19,366 nt of DNA from Nitrospira sp. UBA5699 (GCA_002420105.1 DIHJ01000082.1:2923-22288); one strand, 5' to 3'; counted from the first letter of the stretch, positions 1 through 8,409 are shown. The notes: generated by a model not told the origin, from the letters alone. Program-made: numbers and translations.

Positions 1-794
1 GTGGTCGCGACCAGCTCGATGCTTTCGTAGACACTCATCGTGGTGCCGCTGCCGGCCGACGCCGAAACCTGCATCGTCAACGCCGCGCTCGGCGCCAATG
101 ACGGAATATCGTGATGCGTCCGCATCTGCGACGGCGTCGCCAGCACGTTCACGAACACCGCCGGCGGGGCCTGGCGGAACTCTCCGTCATAGGTCACCCA
201 GAGCCGGGCCGTGGCCGAGACATGGGCATACCATTCGTCGCCCACCGCGTTGGCTTCGACCCAGTTGAAGAGCGTGTTCAGACGCGACATGATCGAGACG
301 GTGGTCGGCTCCAGCGAGGCCGGGATCCCCAACTGTGTCACGTATCCGGCGTGGACATACCCCAGCGTATCCCAGAGGGACGCATTGGCGCCGACCCGCG
401 CATGGGCCGATTTATTCGGCATCACATGTTCGACAAAATGGGGGTTCGCGCTGAGGCGCTGATACGTGGTGTCTTCGAAATAGCGGATCTGGTCCAGCTT
501 GCAGAGCGTTTCATCGCGGTCGCCGAACCCGATCGTATTCGGAGCCGACACGCTGTCCGCCCCTGTAAAGATCAGCTTGCTCCAGCCGATCGGCGCGATA
601 CACGTCGCGCTGGCCGACCCGTTCAGCTTCTCCAGCACCGCCACGCGAGCCTTGATATCGTTGAAGACCGATTCAGCGCCCTCTTTGGTCCCGCGGACCC
701 GTTCAACCAACAGCGTCTTTTCAAGCTTCCGTTGCTCTTCCAGCTGCCACACGAACGAAGCCGTCTGTTTGTCCAACTCAAGCGTCGATGCCAT
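1..794 (-). CDS. Hypothetical protein, 3' end cut by window edge
   Basis: I do not recognise this family. The frame is open from an ATG at 794 to the window edge, giving at least 264 residues, so the C-terminus is missing. The start follows a G-rich stretch (AAAAGGGGGCTTCG) that can serve as a ribosome binding site. The first 50 or so residues (MASTLELDKQTASF...) are charged and heptad-like (LEEQRKLEKTLLVERV), suggesting a coiled coil. The remainder is rich in aromatic, Thr and Ala residues and looks like beta-rich globular protein. No signal peptide or membrane segment is visible, so it is probably cytoplasmic or exported by a non-Sec route. A tail- or fibre-like structural protein is one possibility, but nothing here proves it. 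It is the only gene in the window of which only part is seen, and it reads away from hemD in the same direction. Confidence 0.7.
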   Translation of the reverse strand, partial: MASTLELDKQTASFVWQLEEQRKLEKTLLVERVRGTKEGAESVFNDIKARVAVLEKLNGSASATCIAPIGWSKLIFTGADSVSAPNTIGFGDRDETLCKLDQIRYFEDTTYQRLSANPHFVEHVMPNKSAHARVGANASLWDTLGYVHAGYVTQLGIPASLEPTTVSIMSRLNTLFNWVEANAVGDEWYAHVSATARLWVTYDGEFRQAPPAVFVNVLATPSQMRTHHDIPSLAPSAALTMQVSASAGSGTTMSVYESIELVAT

Positions 795-994
795 CGAAGC
801 CCCCTTTTCATCATAAAGCCCTTATGGATGGAGCGAGACCGTCGCAAGGAACCGCAAGAGAAATGCCGCACCGAACCCCGCGAAAGATGGCAAACGGATT
901 ACGCCGGCCGAAGGGATCTATCCACCCGTTGCACAGGTTTGAACAAGCAGCGAGGTCTCTGAGCAGAACGGCAAGTAGACAATCAGGGGAATGT

Positions 995-1834
995 TCAGCG
1001 GCGCTTTGCGGCAAGCAGAAGATGAACCTGTTCGGACAATTCCTTGACCAGCACGCCCATCTTTCCATGAGAGGGCTCAAAATCGACGGGAAGGTCGTGG
1101 TGCCGGAGCCGCTCACTGGCGGTCGGACCGATGGAGGCGATCACGATCGACCTGCAGGCTTCTCTGAACAACGGAATCTTTCCCTCCTGTTCAAGCAACT
1201 GCATCACATGGTCGATCTGCGCCGCATTCGTGATCATCATCACGGGGATCGTCCCGGCAAGCAGATCAGCCAGTACCTGTCGCAACGGAGCCAGATCCTC
1301 GGGCAATCCCCATTTGTACACCGGAACAGGTAACACGTCGGCGCCACGGGCCGTGAGCGCCTCCAGAAATTCAGGATTGGAATTCCCGTATTCCTGCACC
1401 GCTACGCGCAGCCCTTTGACCGGACGATATTCGTCGAGCGTTGACACGACATCGACCCAGGTATTGGGCTCCGGCACGGTCAGTGTGGGCGTGAAACCCA
1501 GTGCCTTCAACGCCGCCACCGGTTTCGGTCCGCGCGCGACCAGCGCGCACTGCTTCACCCCGACCATGATGGAGGACAGGGGATGCTGGGATCGTATGAT
1601 ATCGAACAAGGCGGTCGTCCCGACGCCGGTCATCAGGACCAGCATGTCGATCCGGCCGTCGATGAGCTGCGCCCCGAAACGCAGGGCTGCGGGATTATCC
1701 TGAATAGGAAGTTCACGAAGGGCGGGAGCCACCGACGGGCGGCCCCCGTACCGTTCAATGAGCCGGGTTATCTCGGCCGCCATCCGGCTTTCAAAGGCAG
1801 CCACGGCGATTCCGGAAAACCCCTTCTCACTCAT
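995..1834 (-). CDS. hemD: Uroporphyrinogen-III synthase
   Basis: HemD cyclises hydroxymethylbilane to uroporphyrinogen III, the branch point to haem, sirohaem and cobalamin, in the cytoplasm. The 279-residue product has the two-lobed HEM4 layout. It shows an N-terminal lobe with FESRMAAEITRLIERYGG and the segment DMLVLMTGVGTTALFD, a linker with VAARGPKP-like residues (LVARGPKPVAALKALG), a central VAVQEYG strand, and a C-terminal lobe with VMMITNAAQ and SIGPTASERL, which matches the usual 'iGptTa' signature. The family has weak sequence conservation and no strict catalytic residue, so the call rests on overall pattern and length (family about 240-280). The gene starts 8 bases after the protease-SUMF1 stop, without a strong Shine-Dalgarno, so translation is probably coupled. 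Its operon also encodes an exported haem-c protein, which fits a haem theme, but no hemA, hemB or hemC lies nearby. Confidence 0.85.
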   Translation of the reverse strand: MSEKGFSGIAVAAFESRMAAEITRLIERYGGRPSVAPALRELPIQDNPAALRFGAQLIDGRIDMLVLMTGVGTTALFDIIRSQHPLSSIMVGVKQCALVARGPKPVAALKALGFTPTLTVPEPNTWVDVVSTLDEYRPVKGLRVAVQEYGNSNPEFLEALTARGADVLPVPVYKWGLPEDLAPLRQVLADLLAGTIPVMMITNAAQIDHVMQLLEQEGKIPLFREACRSIVIASIGPTASERLRHHDLPVDFEPSHGKMGVLVKELSEQVHLLLAAKRR

Positions 1835-1842
1835 GGTCGATG

Positions 1843-3447
1843 CTACTTTGTCCGAGCATCCATCGCGCAGCGGAACCCGGTCGATTCGTTGCGGATGGTC
1901 GGGTCGCTGTCCACACGGGTGAAGATGCGGACCGTGGGCGTTTCGTTCTGCCAGCCCGATCCACGGAGCACGCGTTTCGTTCCTGTCTCCGGCCCTGCGG
2001 GATTCTTCGCCGGGCTCTTCTCGTAATATCTGGCGTCATACCAGTCGTTGACCCACTCCCACACATTGCCCGCCATGTCGTAGACACCGAAAGGGCTCTT
2101 CCCTGCCTCATAGCTGCCGACGGGCATGAGCGTCTTTTCCCCGATCCACTGCTGGTTGAAATTCAGATGCTTGTTGGTCGGCTCCACGTTGCCCCAGGGG
2201 AAGCGGCGATCGGCAGTCCCCTTGGCCGCTTTCTCCCATTCCGCTTCGGTCGGCAGCCGCTTCCCCTTCCAATGGCAATAGGTTCGGGCCTGCGTCCAGG
2301 TGACGTTGACCACGGGATGCTCGGCGCGTTCCGCTTCGTCGAAGAACCGGCGATCCTTGGGAGGCAGACAGGCGCCGGCCTCCACACAGGCGCGATACTG
2401 CCCGTTGGTCGTCTGAAAACGATCGAGCCAATAGGCGCTCACGGTCACGCGATGGGCGGGACGCGCGTCGGGAGCGAGGTCGTCGGCGCCCATCGTGAAC
2501 TCCCCGCCGGGGACCAGCAGCATGCCTTCGGGAGCCTGGGCGCCCCGCCGGACGAGTCGGGCGAGTTCGTCCTGCTGGAGCGCCCGCAGTTGTTCGTTCA
2601 CCCTGGCGACGGCGGCCTCATCGGCGGACCAGGATGCGTCTTCCTGCGACGCGGCCGGCTGGCTGCGGACCGGCGGAGCAGGCCGCCCCGCCGACGGAGG
2701 GACCGGAGAAGCCGCCGCGGCCGGCGGTTCGGCAACCCGGATGGTTTCAATCCTCACGGTGGTGCGCGTCAGTTCCTCCGCCAGCTTCCCGTCCGCCTCG
2801 CCCTTGAAGACCTTTCCTCCCTTGCCGATGGCGGTAAAGTCGAAGTCCGGGATATTGGCCAGGAGCGGCGTCGCATAGCTGATAGGCACGGCGAAGGCCA
2901 TGCCCTCGGGGACGATGCCGGACGGATGGCTGAACTTGGTCGTCAGCACTCCGATCACTTCACCGCGACGGGTGAACAGCGGACCTCCGCTGTTGCCGGG
3001 ATTGACGGCCGCATCGACCTGAAAGACCCGCTGCACCCCCTTGGTTCTGACGGCGGCGATCCTTCCGCGGGTTACGGACACCTCGCGCAGGCCGAACGGG
3101 AATCCCACGCTCACGATCTCCTGATCGAGCCGCACCGAGCCGGCATAGCCGAGCGGCGCCTCGGTCAGACCGACCGTTTCGATTTTCAGCAGCGCCAGAT
3201 CGTGTTCCGGGTCGGCGCTGACGAGGATCGCCGGGGCGCGGAACTCGCCGGCGGTCACCACGACGATGCGTCTGGCGTTGTTGACGACATGATGCGCGGT
3301 CAGCACGTACCCGTCGCTATGGACGATCACGCCGCTGCCGGCGGGTTTTTCGACCGGAAGGGGCGGGCGGTCGATCCCCCGGACGCGGCCGGGCACGGCC
3401 GCGAGCAACAGCGAGAGCAGAACCATCACGGGCACCGGGTGTCTCAT
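1843..3447 (-). CDS. Exported trypsin-like serine protease fused to SUMF1/FGE-like domain
   Basis: The 534-residue protein begins with a signal peptide (MRHPVPVMVLLSLLLAAVPG). Residues about 35-200 form an HtrA-like S1 protease without a PDZ domain. The triad is visible as His53 (LTAHHVVN), Asp83 (EHDLALL) and Ser153 (NPGNSGGPL). A Pro/Ala linker (about 238-270) and a short helical stretch (275-300) lead to a formylglycine-generating-enzyme-like (SUMF1) domain at about 308-530, with GGEFTMG, LPTEAEWEKAAKG, FPWGN and YDMAGNVWEWVNDWY. The SUMF1 cysteine pair used by true sulfatase activators is absent: the RGGSF-like motif reads RGSGWQNETPTVR. This domain is therefore probably a binding or structural module, as in many bacterial fusions. 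I chose the start at 3447 because it begins a signal peptide and overlaps the upstream stop as ATGA; an upstream ATG at 3564 would add 39 non-signal residues. The protein likely acts in the periplasm. Confidence 0.88.
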   Translation of the reverse strand: MRHPVPVMVLLSLLLAAVPGRVRGIDRPPLPVEKPAGSGVIVHSDGYVLTAHHVVNNARRIVVVTAGEFRAPAILVSADPEHDLALLKIETVGLTEAPLGYAGSVRLDQEIVSVGFPFGLREVSVTRGRIAAVRTKGVQRVFQVDAAVNPGNSGGPLFTRRGEVIGVLTTKFSHPSGIVPEGMAFAVPISYATPLLANIPDFDFTAIGKGGKVFKGEADGKLAEELTRTTVRIETIRVAEPPAAAASPVPPSAGRPAPPVRSQPAASQEDASWSADEAAVARVNEQLRALQQDELARLVRRGAQAPEGMLLVPGGEFTMGADDLAPDARPAHRVTVSAYWLDRFQTTNGQYRACVEAGACLPPKDRRFFDEAERAEHPVVNVTWTQARTYCHWKGKRLPTEAEWEKAAKGTADRRFPWGNVEPTNKHLNFNQQWIGEKTLMPVGSYEAGKSPFGVYDMAGNVWEWVNDWYDARYYEKSPAKNPAGPETGTKRVLRGSGWQNETPTVRIFTRVDSDPTIRNESTGFRCAMDARTK

Positions 3448-4232
3448 GGTCGAAGAGGAATGGTCACGCTGATCGCGCCGGCATTCTGCCCCAGCTTGAG
3501 ACCTTCTCGCACATAGCCCATCTTGTCCCGCTCGCCCTTCGGTTCGCCGTGACAATCCAGGCAATGCCTGGTCGTGTACAAGGGATACATCAGTCGCAGG
3601 GCGGCGCTTTTCGCGGTGACTTCGCTGATGACTTTCTCACGGGGATAGTCCGAGTCCGCAAACGCTTCGAGCGCCAGCTTTTCGGAAGAATCCGGCGCGT
3701 TGGCCGGGTTGCGGGGGGCGAGCGCGGTTTGCTTGAGGCGCACCCCGGTGCGATCGCTGAAGCGCGTCGCCGTCCGCGCGCCGAACACCGCCGGAATGAA
3801 CCCTCTCCCTCCGGCGGGAGGCCGCAGCATTTCCTGTTGCGCTTCGACGACGATCTCCCGGCTGACCGTCACGAGTTCTCTCAGCAGGCGCTTGCTCCGG
3901 GCGGAGACTTTGGCGTGGTCGAGATCGCGGACGTCGATCCCCGAACGGCTGAGGAAGATGTCCGCCATCTGCCGTTCGAACGCATCGGCGGACAGCGGCT
4001 GGGCGCGGTTCGGAGCTTCGACCAACGGCAGATGTTCGCTGACGACGGCACGGCCGGAATCGAGGAGCACGGCCAGAAGACGGGCGGTCGTTTCGAGCTC
4101 GAGGATCTGTTGAAGAGCGACGCCGGCCTCGGCCGGGCGGTCCTTGGCGAGAATCGGATCGCCACCGCTCCGCCCGACCCCGGCGAAGGCCAGCAGCGAC
4201 AGGAGAATCCAGCGCAGGCGACGAACCTTCAT
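3444..4232 (-). CDS. Exported DUF3365 (Tll0287-like) mono-haem c protein
   Basis: The 262-residue protein has a basic start (MKVRRLRW) and a hydrophobic signal segment (about 7-20). DUF3365 hallmarks follow: GFIPAVFGARTA at about 144-155, and near the C-terminus a single haem c attachment site CLDCH (224-228) in RHCLDCHGEPKGERDKMG, ending in GAISVTIPL. Family members are haem-binding sensory or electron-transfer domains, often PAS-like, found in cyanobacteria and in two-component sensors. Here the domain stands alone and, being exported with CxxCH, should be matured by the periplasmic cytochrome c system. It is the first gene of a three-gene operon, with a promoter candidate about 85 bases upstream, and its TGA overlaps the ATG of the protease gene. 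A redox or haem-dependent input to the downstream protease is possible but is inference. Confidence 0.85.
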   Translation of the reverse strand: MKVRRLRWILLSLLAFAGVGRSGGDPILAKDRPAEAGVALQQILELETTARLLAVLLDSGRAVVSEHLPLVEAPNRAQPLSADAFERQMADIFLSRSGIDVRDLDHAKVSARSKRLLRELVTVSREIVVEAQQEMLRPPAGGRGFIPAVFGARTATRFSDRTGVRLKQTALAPRNPANAPDSSEKLALEAFADSDYPREKVISEVTAKSAALRLMYPLYTTRHCLDCHGEPKGERDKMGYVREGLKLGQNAGAISVTIPLRP

Positions 4233-4273
4233 GTCGATCCCGCCGCGTTCCGCGCGAGAGGCCGGACCAGACT

Positions 4274-4300
4274 CCCCGCCCCTCGCGCCGACGGGCGGGG
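4274..4300. other. GC-rich inverted repeat in leader of haem-c/protease/hemD operon
   Basis: CCCCGCCC (4274-4281) pairs perfectly with GGGCGGGG (4293-4300) across an 11-base loop. It lies between the promoter candidate and the start codon at 4232, so it should be part of the 5' leader of the minus-strand operon. No U-tract follows on either strand, so a simple intrinsic terminator is unlikely. A leader stem-loop affecting mRNA stability or translation is possible. Confidence 0.4.
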
Positions 4301-4316
4301 CAACCGCCTGCCTCGG

Positions 4317-4345
4317 ATGCTACGAGTCGACCGGATCAAAGTCAA
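4317..4345 (-). promoter_or_regulatory. Sigma-70-like promoter of haem-c/protease/hemD operon
   Basis: On the minus strand TTGACT (4345-4340, five of six against TTGACA) is separated by exactly 17 bases from TAGCAT (4322-4317, four of six against TATAAT). Transcription would start near 4310, leaving a leader of about 78 bases before the ATG at 4232. This is the best promoter match in the 289-base gap between 4233 and 4521. The rest of that gap shows no credible gene. Confidence 0.45.
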
Positions 4346-4521
4346 GGCGACGCCCGGCCTCGATTACCGGAGCCGACGCACCCCGCTCAGGATGCGATCG
4401 GCAACCGGTTCGACCACCGGCGGCGGAGCGGCAAGGGGTCCCGGCTGAACGGCCGTTCGTGCGGTGATGTCGTGCCTGCCTGATGTCCGCTCCGCCCAAC
4501 CGGGACCGTCGTGGTCACGCG

Positions 4522-4884
4522 TCAGAAGCCGCCGCCGGTCGGAACGGCGATGTTGTATTCCTGAATCGGCGTCACGATCAGCGCAAAATTATACAATTCA
4601 TCCGCCGCCACATCGTGGATGCCGTGGTCGCGGTTCTTGAGCATCTTGAACCACTTGCCCATTTCCTTCCTGACCAGCGCCTGGTCTCCCCGGGCCAGGG
4701 CGTCTTTGACGACCGTGAGCTTGCCGACATACGGAGTCCAGTCGGACGAGGGATAGTTGCTCTTGTAGAACTCCACGGAATTCGTCAGTTCGTCGATCCA
4801 GTTGGTTTGCACCTCCGCCCGACCCGTCACGGTGAGAAAAAGCGCCGTACAGAGGATCGCGCTCCATGCCAGCAGACTTTTCAT
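4522..4884 (-). CDS. Small exported protein of unknown function
   Basis: This is a 120-residue protein with a clear signal peptide (MKSLLAWSAILCTALFLTVTGRA, cleavage likely near 23). I do not recognise the family. The mature part is about 97 residues, mostly helical and rich in Lys, Asp and aromatics (NWIDELTNSVEFYKSNYPSSDW, ARGDQALVRKEMGKWFKML, DVAADELYNFAL), and ends in a Gly tail (TGGGF). It resembles a small periplasmic helical-bundle protein. A strong ribosome binding site (AAGGAGG, seven bases before the ATG) decides the start. It lies 45 bases downstream of another small envelope protein gene and is probably cotranscribed with it. The mature part has no Cys or haem motif. Confidence 0.75.
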   Translation of the reverse strand: MKSLLAWSAILCTALFLTVTGRAEVQTNWIDELTNSVEFYKSNYPSSDWTPYVGKLTVVKDALARGDQALVRKEMGKWFKMLKNRDHGIHDVAADELYNFALIVTPIQEYNIAVPTGGGF

Positions 4885-4929
4885 GATGCCCTCCTTGTCC
4901 CGAGAGCGATGGACTGATTCCCCTTCCTC

Positions 4930-5271
4930 TTAGAACGCGAAGACGTCGTAGCCTTCGCCGCAATACACGTGGTTGATGGCATTCTTGGCCGGCCCGCAGA
5001 GCGGCCGATAGCCGGGCGACGTCGTTTCGTGTATCGTTTCCGGCACTCGCATCGGTTTTTCCATCTCCCTCGTGAGCTCCCCCGCCTTCGGCTCGATCCG
5101 CGGCATCGAAAGGCTGTCGTCGGCCAGATCCTTTCCGGACTCCATCACCGGACCGATCGGTTTCGCCGTCGGCTCCTCCGCCGCGCGGGCGGAAAGGCTG
5201 AAGAGCATGACCACAATGACCGCAAAGCCCACGATCAACATCGTGTACCCTATGACGTTCTCCCGTTTCAT
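4930..5271 (-). CDS. Small membrane-anchored or exported protein, unknown function
   Basis: The 113-residue protein has one N-terminal hydrophobic segment (about 8-28, YTMLIVGFAVIVVMLFSL) ending in SARAAEE, which could be a signal peptide or an uncleaved anchor. The rest is hydrophilic, acidic and proline-containing, with two cysteines near the end (C92 and C104, PLCGPAKN and VYCGEG) that could form a disulfide. I do not recognise the family. The start at 5271 is fixed by a perfect AAGGAGGT Shine-Dalgarno six bases before the ATG; a possible start 60 bases upstream has no such site. It is followed by the 4522-4884 gene on the same strand. A TAGAAT that could act as a -10 lies in the 159-base gap upstream, but no convincing -35 accompanies it. 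Confidence 0.72.
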   Translation of the reverse strand: MKRENVIGYTMLIVGFAVIVVMLFSLSARAAEEPTAKPIGPVMESGKDLADDSLSMPRIEPKAGELTREMEKPMRVPETIHETTSPGYRPLCGPAKNAINHVYCGEGYDVFAF

Positions 5272-5430
5272 CGCCCGACCTCCTTGGTGAAAGTCCGTCC
5301 GCCTCGCGAGCGACCCGCGCACCCTCCGCATCCGTCGGGACTGCGCCTGTCATTCTACGAAGCGAGCCGAAGCGGGGGTATCGCCTGAAGGGTGGATTTT
5401 CCGTACACCGGTCGGGTGAGGCCGCGGGAT

Positions 5431-6075
5431 CTAGCCGCTCTGCAAGTACGAGAGAATGGCCTCCACCCGGCCGGCGACGCGGAGTTTCTGGTAGATGTGG
5501 TGCAGATGGGTCTTGACCGTATCGAGCGACAGGTTCAACCGGTCGGCGATTTCCTTGTTGCCCTGCCCCGCGGCGGCGTGGGCCAGGATCTCCCGCTCCC
5601 GCTCGGTGAGAAGCTCCATGCCGGCCTGTTCCGCCGCCTCCGATTCGTGCAACGCGGACAGGGCGCGTTGCGCGAATCCGTCCGGCATAAATGGCGAGTG
5701 GAGCCGCTCGCCCCGGTGCGCGGCGCGGATGATGCGCAAAAACTCGGCATGGTCCGCGTCCTTGAGAATATACCCGCAGGCGCCGGCTCTGACCGCGGCC
5801 ACGATTCTCGCGTCTTCATCGTGCACCGAGAGCATCAGGACTTTGACCTCCGGCAGGCAGCCTCTGATCAGTCTGGTGGCCGTCACGCCGTCGACCCTCG
5901 GCATGTCCACATCCATCAGGATCATGTCGGGCTTGAGCTTCATCGCCTGCTCGAACGCCTCCCGCCCGTCCATCGCCTCCCCCACGACGCGGAGATCGCG
6001 TTCACGTTCCAGCAACAGGCGCAGGCTCTGCCTGAACAGCCGTTGATCTTCAGCGATCAGCAAATTGACCGGCAT
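5431..6075 (-). CDS. NarL/FixJ-family response regulator
   Basis: The 214-residue protein has a receiver domain (about 3-120) and a LuxR-type helix-turn-helix (about 153-212). Receiver residues are visible: acidic pair E9/D10 (LIAEDQ), phospho-acceptor D55 (LMDVDMP), S83 (MLSVHD) and K105 (GYILKD). The DNA-binding domain shows LTEREREIL, GNKEIADRLNLSLDTVKTHL and HHIYQKL. It should bind DNA when phosphorylated and activate or repress unknown targets. The start at 6075 follows a good GGAGGAG site placed inside the end of the kinase gene, and the two genes overlap by 26 bases, so kinase and regulator are almost certainly partners and translationally coupled. Confidence 0.94.
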   Translation of the reverse strand: MPVNLLIAEDQRLFRQSLRLLLERERDLRVVGEAMDGREAFEQAMKLKPDMILMDVDMPRVDGVTATRLIRGCLPEVKVLMLSVHDEDARIVAAVRAGACGYILKDADHAEFLRIIRAAHRGERLHSPFMPDGFAQRALSALHESEAAEQAGMELLTEREREILAHAAAGQGNKEIADRLNLSLDTVKTHLHHIYQKLRVAGRVEAILSYLQSG

Positions 6076-8359
6076 AGCTCTCCTCCATGACGGGCAGCAC
6101 CAGGGAAAAGACGGCGCCGCCGGAGGACCGGTTCTCGGCCCGGATCCTGCCGCCATGGGCTTCCATGACCAGACGGCAAAAGTGCAGGCCGAGTCCCCGC
6201 CCCGCCCGGATGTCGCCGGCGTCCTTCTTCTTGAAGAACAGCTCGAACAGGTGCGGCAGCTCGGCGGCCTCGATGCCCGGTCCCTCGTCCGCCACCTGAA
6301 CGGTGACGACGCGGGCCTCCGTTTGGGCGGACCGCCGGCGGAGACCCTGAGGCCGGTCTTCGCGCACCGCGACGGCGATCGTGCCTCCCGGCGGAGAAAA
6401 CTTCATCGCATTGTGTACGAGATTGATCAGGACCCGCTGCAGACGTCTGGCGTCCGCCCGGACCAGCACGTCCTCGCGCGGCAGGTCGGTCCTGAACGAG
6501 ATCCCCTGCGACTCGGCTTCCGTCCGGAAGAGACGGAGCGCGTCGTCCGTCAGCGCCTTGAGCGACACCGTGGAGGTGAGCAGCGGGAGTCCGGAATAGT
6601 TCTCCTGATACACGTCGAGCATGTCGTTGATCATGCCCAGGAGCAGGTCGGTCGTGAACCGCATGTCGTCGCACCGGTGCCGGAGGCCGGCCGCATCCGG
6701 CTCCGGGCGGTCCGTGAGCAGTTCCAGCGTCTTCTTGATTCCCACCAGGGGATTGCGGATATCGTGGGCGAACATCGACGCGAACTGGCTCAGGGACGCC
6801 AGCCGCTCCGAGCGCAGCAATTGTTCCTGCAGCTGTTTCTTCTCGGTCAGATCGGTCAACTGCACCATGACCGCCTCGACGCTTCCGGCCTTCTCCAGCG
6901 GGACCAGATCCACCTCCATCGTAAAGCTGTCGCCGGCCGGCGCCGGCACGCACACTTCGCCGGCGGTCAGTTCCCGTCCGGTCATGAACGCTTCATTCAA
7001 CAGACCGTGCAGCCGCGGCCGATCCGACTCGCCGAACAGCGACAGCACGGACAGGCCGGTCACGTCGCTGGCCGGACGCCAGAGCTTGATCTCCCCGCGC
7101 CGGTTGAGATCCCGGATCTTCCCGTCGGCATCGACGAGCAACCTGATATGGAGCGAATGGTTCCAGAGCATGCGATAGTGCTCCTCGGATGTCGCCAGTT
7201 CCCGATTGGTCCGTTCGAGATCCTCGACGTACCGTTCGCGCTCGCGCGCGGCCAGCTCGAGCCGACGGGCCAGGTCGTCGAAACCCGCGGCGAGCGCGTC
7301 CAGTTCCACGATACCCACCGGCTGCACGGCGGGCGGCGGCGACGGAACCGCGGCCTGCCCGAACTCCTTCATCCGGGCGACCAGCGCGTCGATGGGGCGG
7401 ACGATGCGCAACGCCAGCCGCCACCGCAGAAGCGCCACGATCCCCACGGCCAGGAGCCCGAACGCGGCCAGGCGGCGCATCAGGACGGTGAGCGGGGCGT
7501 AGGTTTCGTCCGGGTCCTGGCGCACGAGGATGAACCAGCGATGGGCCGGCTCGACGTTCGAGCGGAGCGACACCGGCGCGACTCCCACGATCCCACCGGA
7601 GCGTCCGTGCGAATCGTCCCGCACCTCGAGCCACTGCGGCCGATCGGGAACCTGGGCGGCGTCGAACAGCGGCCCTCCTTCGATTTGAACCGTGTGATGC
7701 CGTTCGGACGGCAGGACAGGACAGGCCAATACCCGCCCTCGGTCGTTCAACAGCATCACATGCCCGCTCTCTCCGATACGGCTGCGGAAGACGGAAGCGA
7801 ACAGCTGGTCCTTGCCGATCACGACCTTCACGGCGCCGACGACTTCGCCGCCGCGGTCCATGACGGGAACGGCGATTTCCCAATAGCCGTTCCCCGCCTC
7901 GTCCGATCGGAGTTCCCCGGCCCAGGTCCGTCGCTGTTCGAACAGGACCGGCCACCAGGGCTGTCGGCTGTAATGGCTCCTGGTCGTTTCGCTGGTCACG
8001 CCCCCCACCGAACGGCCCTCGCGGTCCAAGACCATGACCGAACGGAAGTAGCGCAGCTGGCTGTCGCGCCACCGTTGGAACGCCGGCTGATCGAAGCTCA
8101 ATCCCGTCCGGGCTTTGACGGCTTCGGCCACCTCCGGCATGGAACCGAGACGTTCGACCCATTCCACTTCCTTGTCCAGGATCAAGCCGACCTTGTCCGC
8201 GCTCTGATGCGCCAGTTCCTGAAAGGTGAGACCGATGCCGGTGCGAAGCGAATGTTTCGCCTGCCAATAGGCGTACGCCAGCCCGAGCGATCCGGTCAGC
8301 AGACCGAGAGAGAGGATGGAGAGGGTGACGAGACGCTGGAGGCTGACTCGCTTCCTCAT
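6050..8359 (-). CDS. Membrane Cache-HAMP-PAS sensor histidine kinase
   Basis: The 769-residue protein senses a periplasmic or inner-membrane signal and phosphorylates the regulator that follows. Order of parts: TM helix about 10-32; large periplasmic double-Cache-like domain about 35-285 (VMVLDREGRSVGG, YWEIAVPVMDRGGEVVGAVKV); TM helix about 298-315; HAMP about 316-368; coiled coil; PAS about 392-505; HisKA with His532 (FAHDIRNPLVG); HATPase with N-box (INLVHNAMKFSP, N650), G1 (DEGPGI, 691-696) and G2 (GRGLGL, 720-725). All catalytic boxes look intact. A HisKA-type kinase with a PAS, paired to a FixJ/NarL regulator, resembles the FixL/FixJ arrangement. The PAS lacks an obvious haem or flavin ligand. 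The start has no clear Shine-Dalgarno but gives the correct first membrane helix. Confidence 0.94.
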   Translation of the reverse strand: MRKRVSLQRLVTLSILSLGLLTGSLGLAYAYWQAKHSLRTGIGLTFQELAHQSADKVGLILDKEVEWVERLGSMPEVAEAVKARTGLSFDQPAFQRWRDSQLRYFRSVMVLDREGRSVGGVTSETTRSHYSRQPWWPVLFEQRRTWAGELRSDEAGNGYWEIAVPVMDRGGEVVGAVKVVIGKDQLFASVFRSRIGESGHVMLLNDRGRVLACPVLPSERHHTVQIEGGPLFDAAQVPDRPQWLEVRDDSHGRSGGIVGVAPVSLRSNVEPAHRWFILVRQDPDETYAPLTVLMRRLAAFGLLAVGIVALLRWRLALRIVRPIDALVARMKEFGQAAVPSPPPAVQPVGIVELDALAAGFDDLARRLELAARERERYVEDLERTNRELATSEEHYRMLWNHSLHIRLLVDADGKIRDLNRRGEIKLWRPASDVTGLSVLSLFGESDRPRLHGLLNEAFMTGRELTAGEVCVPAPAGDSFTMEVDLVPLEKAGSVEAVMVQLTDLTEKKQLQEQLLRSERLASLSQFASMFAHDIRNPLVGIKKTLELLTDRPEPDAAGLRHRCDDMRFTTDLLLGMINDMLDVYQENYSGLPLLTSTVSLKALTDDALRLFRTEAESQGISFRTDLPREDVLVRADARRLQRVLINLVHNAMKFSPPGGTIAVAVREDRPQGLRRRSAQTEARVVTVQVADEGPGIEAAELPHLFELFFKKKDAGDIRAGRGLGLHFCRLVMEAHGGRIRAENRSSGGAVFSLVLPVMEESYAGQFADR

Positions 8360-8409
8360 AAGGCACGGGAGGACGGGAATCAGGGCATGGGCGCTTCCGC
8401 TACCGTACT

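Noticed and set aside
1840..3516. Long plus-strand open frame opposite the protease-SUMF1 gene
   Set aside because: Its product is Arg/Gly/His-rich without domain motifs, and the minus strand has complete protease and SUMF1 signatures. GC-rich coding DNA often leaves the opposite strand open.
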